From Rickettsiales bacterium (lineage in GTDB: Bacteria; Pseudomonadota; Alphaproteobacteria; TMED127), in contig PALU01000027.1 in NCBI GenBank assembly GCA_002706585.1, forward strand, positions 4,999 through 11,820: a DNA stretch of 6,822 nucleotides. Reading direction: 5' to 3'. Numbering within the stretch: position 1 is the first letter of the stretch; each line of letters begins with the position of its first letter. Of this stretch, positions 5,657 to 6,822 are shown piece after piece. The notes below the pieces were generated by a model. The model was not told where the DNA came from. It saw only the letters and a list, made by a program, of their open reading frames with translations, and did not search any database. The position numbers and the translations under genes are program-made.

Positions 5657-5981
5657 GATTAAGAGCAATTATATAAAATCACCACAAAAGGTTTCAACCT
5701 TTATTCCAAAAATTCTCAAACCATTTAGAAATAAACTAGGCTCTCAGGCACTCGAACTCAGAACTCATTGGGAAAAAATAGTTGGTAAAAGGATTGCAGA
5801 AAAATGTGATGTTTGTGGTTTAAAGAGGTTTAATAATAAAAATGTTCTCATATTAGTTTCAAATGAAAATAATTTAGTTGAATTATCTTATTCTAATAAT
5901 TTAATTATGAAAAAAATCTATGCCTTTAACAGAGACTTTAAAATTGAAGAAATTAAGTTTAAAAAATCGTTACAAGAATAA
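5655..5981 (+). CDS. Short DUF721/DciA-like protein
   Basis: This 108-residue protein matches the DUF721 pattern: a basic N-terminus, then LGSQALELRTHWEKIVGKRIAE (begins at 28) with the conserved W39 and IVG, then a beta-rich part NNKNVLILVSNENNLVELSYS (begins at 60). Some DUF721 proteins, named DciA, load the replicative helicase DnaB in bacteria lacking DnaC or DnaI. Whether this short form does so is inference. It is clearly shorter than the alphaproteobacterial relatives I recall, which carry an extra C-terminal part. It has a small Cys pair, CDVC (51-54). The ATG at 5655 is the only reasonable start because no other ATG, GTG or TTG follows for at least 30 codons. It overlaps the divergent mutY start by 2 bp. 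It precedes dsbA by 31 bp and smc further on, an order conserved in Alphaproteobacteria. Confidence 0.8.
   Translation: MIKSNYIKSPQKVSTFIPKILKPFRNKLGSQALELRTHWEKIVGKRIAEKCDVCGLKRFNNKNVLILVSNENNLVELSYSNNLIMKKIYAFNRDFKIEEIKFKKSLQE
5668..5673 (-). promoter_or_regulatory. mutY: Possible -10 element of the mutY-PepSY-regulator-kinase operon
   Basis: On the minus strand TATAAT occupies 5673-5668, so transcription would begin near 5661, only about 5 nt before the mutY ATG at 5656. The site lies inside the coding region of the divergent DUF721 gene, as any mutY promoter must here. No clear -35 is visible and no Shine-Dalgarno sequence precedes the ATG. The match is perfect but could be chance. Confidence 0.35.
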
Positions 5982-6000
5982 GTAATTATGATAGATATAT

Positions 6001-6004
6001 AGGG
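6001..6004 (+). promoter_or_regulatory. Ribosome-binding site of the DsbA-family gene
   Basis: AGGG lies 8 nt before the ATG at 6013 in the 31-bp gap after the DUF721 gene. It supports this start over any downstream one and stands out because several other genes in the window lack a visible Shine-Dalgarno sequence. Confidence 0.55.
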
Positions 6005-6012
6005 TTTAAATT

Positions 6013-6627
6013 ATGCAGTTAGGTATAAATTCTTTAAGGTTAATTCTTTTAATTTTTTTATTTGTTTTTATTGATAAAACTAGTGAATCTAAGATTGTTG
6101 ACACAATAGAGGCATTGGAAGAAAAATCAATTGGAAAAAAAGATGCTCCAATCAAGATGGTAGAATTTGCTTCAATGACTTGCGGTGCTTGTGCTAAATT
6201 TCACAATGACGTATTTCCTGAAATTAAAAAAAATTTTATTGATAACGGAAAGGTTTTTTTTACCTACAAAGATTTTCCATTGGATAAGTACGCTCTTAAG
6301 GCATCTGTAATAGCTAGGTGCTCAGGGGGGAAGAAATTCTTTAATTTTTTAAGTGTTATTTATAATAAACAAAAAGATTGGACTCGAACGCAAGATCCTT
6401 TTAAATCTCTTTTAAAAATTGCAAAACTTGGTGGATTAAAAAATGATGAAATTAAAGTTTGTGTTGGAAATAAATCCATAGAAGATGGACTATTAAAGGA
6501 AAGACTTAACTCTTCAAAAAAATTCGATATAACTGCAACGCCTACTATTTACTTTAATGGAAAGAAATATGAAGGAGATTTAAGTTACAATGCAATAAAA
6601 TTGAAAATTGAATCATTATTAAATTAA
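6013..6627 (+). CDS. DsbA-family thiol-disulfide oxidoreductase (secreted thioredoxin-fold protein)
   Basis: A 204-residue exported protein with an N-terminal hydrophobic segment (residues 10-20, preceded by R9) that is a signal peptide or membrane anchor; a cut after SES (S26) is possible but unclear. The thioredoxin fold starts at about 40 with [20 protein letters not shown]. The active site is C57-G58-A59-C60 and the cis-proline is P177 in [10 protein letters not shown] (174-183). Two more cysteines, C103 and C150, could form a structural disulfide. It probably oxidises or reshuffles disulfides of envelope proteins; CxxC residues GA differ from the PH of E. coli DsbA, so the redox role (oxidase or isomerase) is uncertain. 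AGGG at 6001-6004, 8 nt before the ATG, supports the start. TATGAT at 5987-5992 is a possible own -10. smc begins 4 bp after its stop. Confidence 0.9.
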   Translation: MQLGINSLRLILLIFLFVFIDKTSESKIVDTIEALEEKSIGKKDAPIKMVEFASMTCGACAKFHNDVFPEIKKNFIDNGKVFFTYKDFPLDKYALKASVIARCSGGKKFFNFLSVIYNKQKDWTRTQDPFKSLLKIAKLGGLKNDEIKVCVGNKSIEDGLLKERLNSSKKFDITATPTIYFNGKKYEGDLSYNAIKLKIESLLN

Positions 6628-6631
6628 AAAA

Positions 6632-6822
6632 TTGTTTACGGTCACAAAAGTTAAAATTACTGGTTTCAAATCTTTCGCATACTCTACTGAATTGCTCATT
6701 GAGGATGGAGTAACCGGTATTATTGGTCCAAATGGTTGCGGAAAATCTAATATTTTTGAGGCTATAAGATGGGTAATGGGAGAATCATCCTCAAAAAGTT
6801 TACGTTCAGGTTCAATGGATGA
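6632..6822 (+). CDS. smc: Chromosome segregation protein SMC, N-terminal part only
   Basis: The gene runs off the right edge after about 63 codons of a protein that is normally near 850-1150 residues. SMC is the ATPase core of the bacterial condensin that organises and separates sister chromosomes. The head-domain start is clear: [10 protein letters not shown] (6-15), [18 protein letters not shown] (23-40) with the Walker A motif GPNGCGKS, and [21 protein letters not shown] (begins at 43). No ATG or GTG is available: an in-frame TAA lies at 6620-6622, so translation should begin at TTG 6632, giving MFTVTKVKI, or less likely at an ATT at 6623. The 4-bp gap from the DsbA-family gene suggests co-transcription. 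No ribosome-binding site is seen. Coiled coil, hinge and C-terminal head are outside the window. Confidence 0.93.
   Translation, partial: MFTVTKVKITGFKSFAYSTELLIEDGVTGIIGPNGCGKSNIFEAIRWVMGESSSKSLRSGSMD

Noticed and set aside
5657..5668. Upstream in-frame TTG start for mutY adding four residues (MLLI)
   Set aside because: The TTG lies under the TATAAT hexamer, has no ribosome-binding site and would deepen the overlap with the divergent gene. The ATG at 5656 is sufficient.
1..6822. tRNA, rRNA, CRISPR array, insertion sequence or phage remnant
   Set aside because: Coding density is nearly complete with conserved chromosomal genes; I saw no regular repeat-spacer pattern, transposase or RNA-gene-like GC-rich block.

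Overview
The window looks like a piece of chromosome from a very AT-rich alphaproteobacterium with a small, compact genome. By eye G+C is roughly a quarter to 30%, lysine and asparagine codons are mostly AAA/AAT, and genes overlap or sit a few bases apart. The protein families and gene order fit Alphaproteobacteria: an ETF-quinone oxidoreductase next to a family-4 uracil-DNA glycosylase, then moaB and rnhB, and further on mutY, a DUF721 gene, a DsbA-family gene and smc. A marine streamlined lineage (SAR11-like or similar) is the best guess, but the sequence alone cannot fix the taxon.

Layout from left to right: the 5' end of an ETF-ubiquinone oxidoreductase gene runs off the left edge on the minus strand (1-299). 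A 47-bp divergent promoter region separates it from a plus-strand group: uracil-DNA glycosylase (347-1084), moaB (1087-1608) and, after a 59-bp gap with an AT palindrome, rnhB (1668-2270). rnhB meets, tail to tail and with a 12-bp overlap, a tightly packed minus-strand operon. Read in transcription order, that operon is mutY (5656-4595), a secreted PepSY-domain protein (4598-4278), an OmpR-family response regulator (4281-3616) and a PhoQ/FeuQ-like sensor kinase (3614-2259). Its first two junctions are 4-bp start/stop overlaps and the third is a 1-bp gap. A plus-strand group then diverges from mutY: a short DUF721/DciA-like gene (5655-5981), a DsbA-family thiol-disulfide protein (6013-6627) and the 5' end of smc (6632 to the right edge). 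The start codons of mutY and the DUF721 gene share one CATG tetramer.

Most genes concern genome maintenance: uracil excision, RNA-DNA hybrid removal, A:8-oxoG repair, a probable helicase-loader relative and the SMC condensin. Between rnhB and mutY, where well-studied alphaproteobacteria such as Caulobacter carry the CcrM DNA methyltransferase gene (recalled from memory), this window instead has an envelope-sensing PepSY/response-regulator/kinase module joined to mutY. That junction, the shared mutY/DUF721 start and the glycosylase with an incomplete iron-sulfur cysteine set are the points most worth following up. There are no RNA genes, CRISPR arrays, insertion sequences or gene-free stretches over 300 bases.
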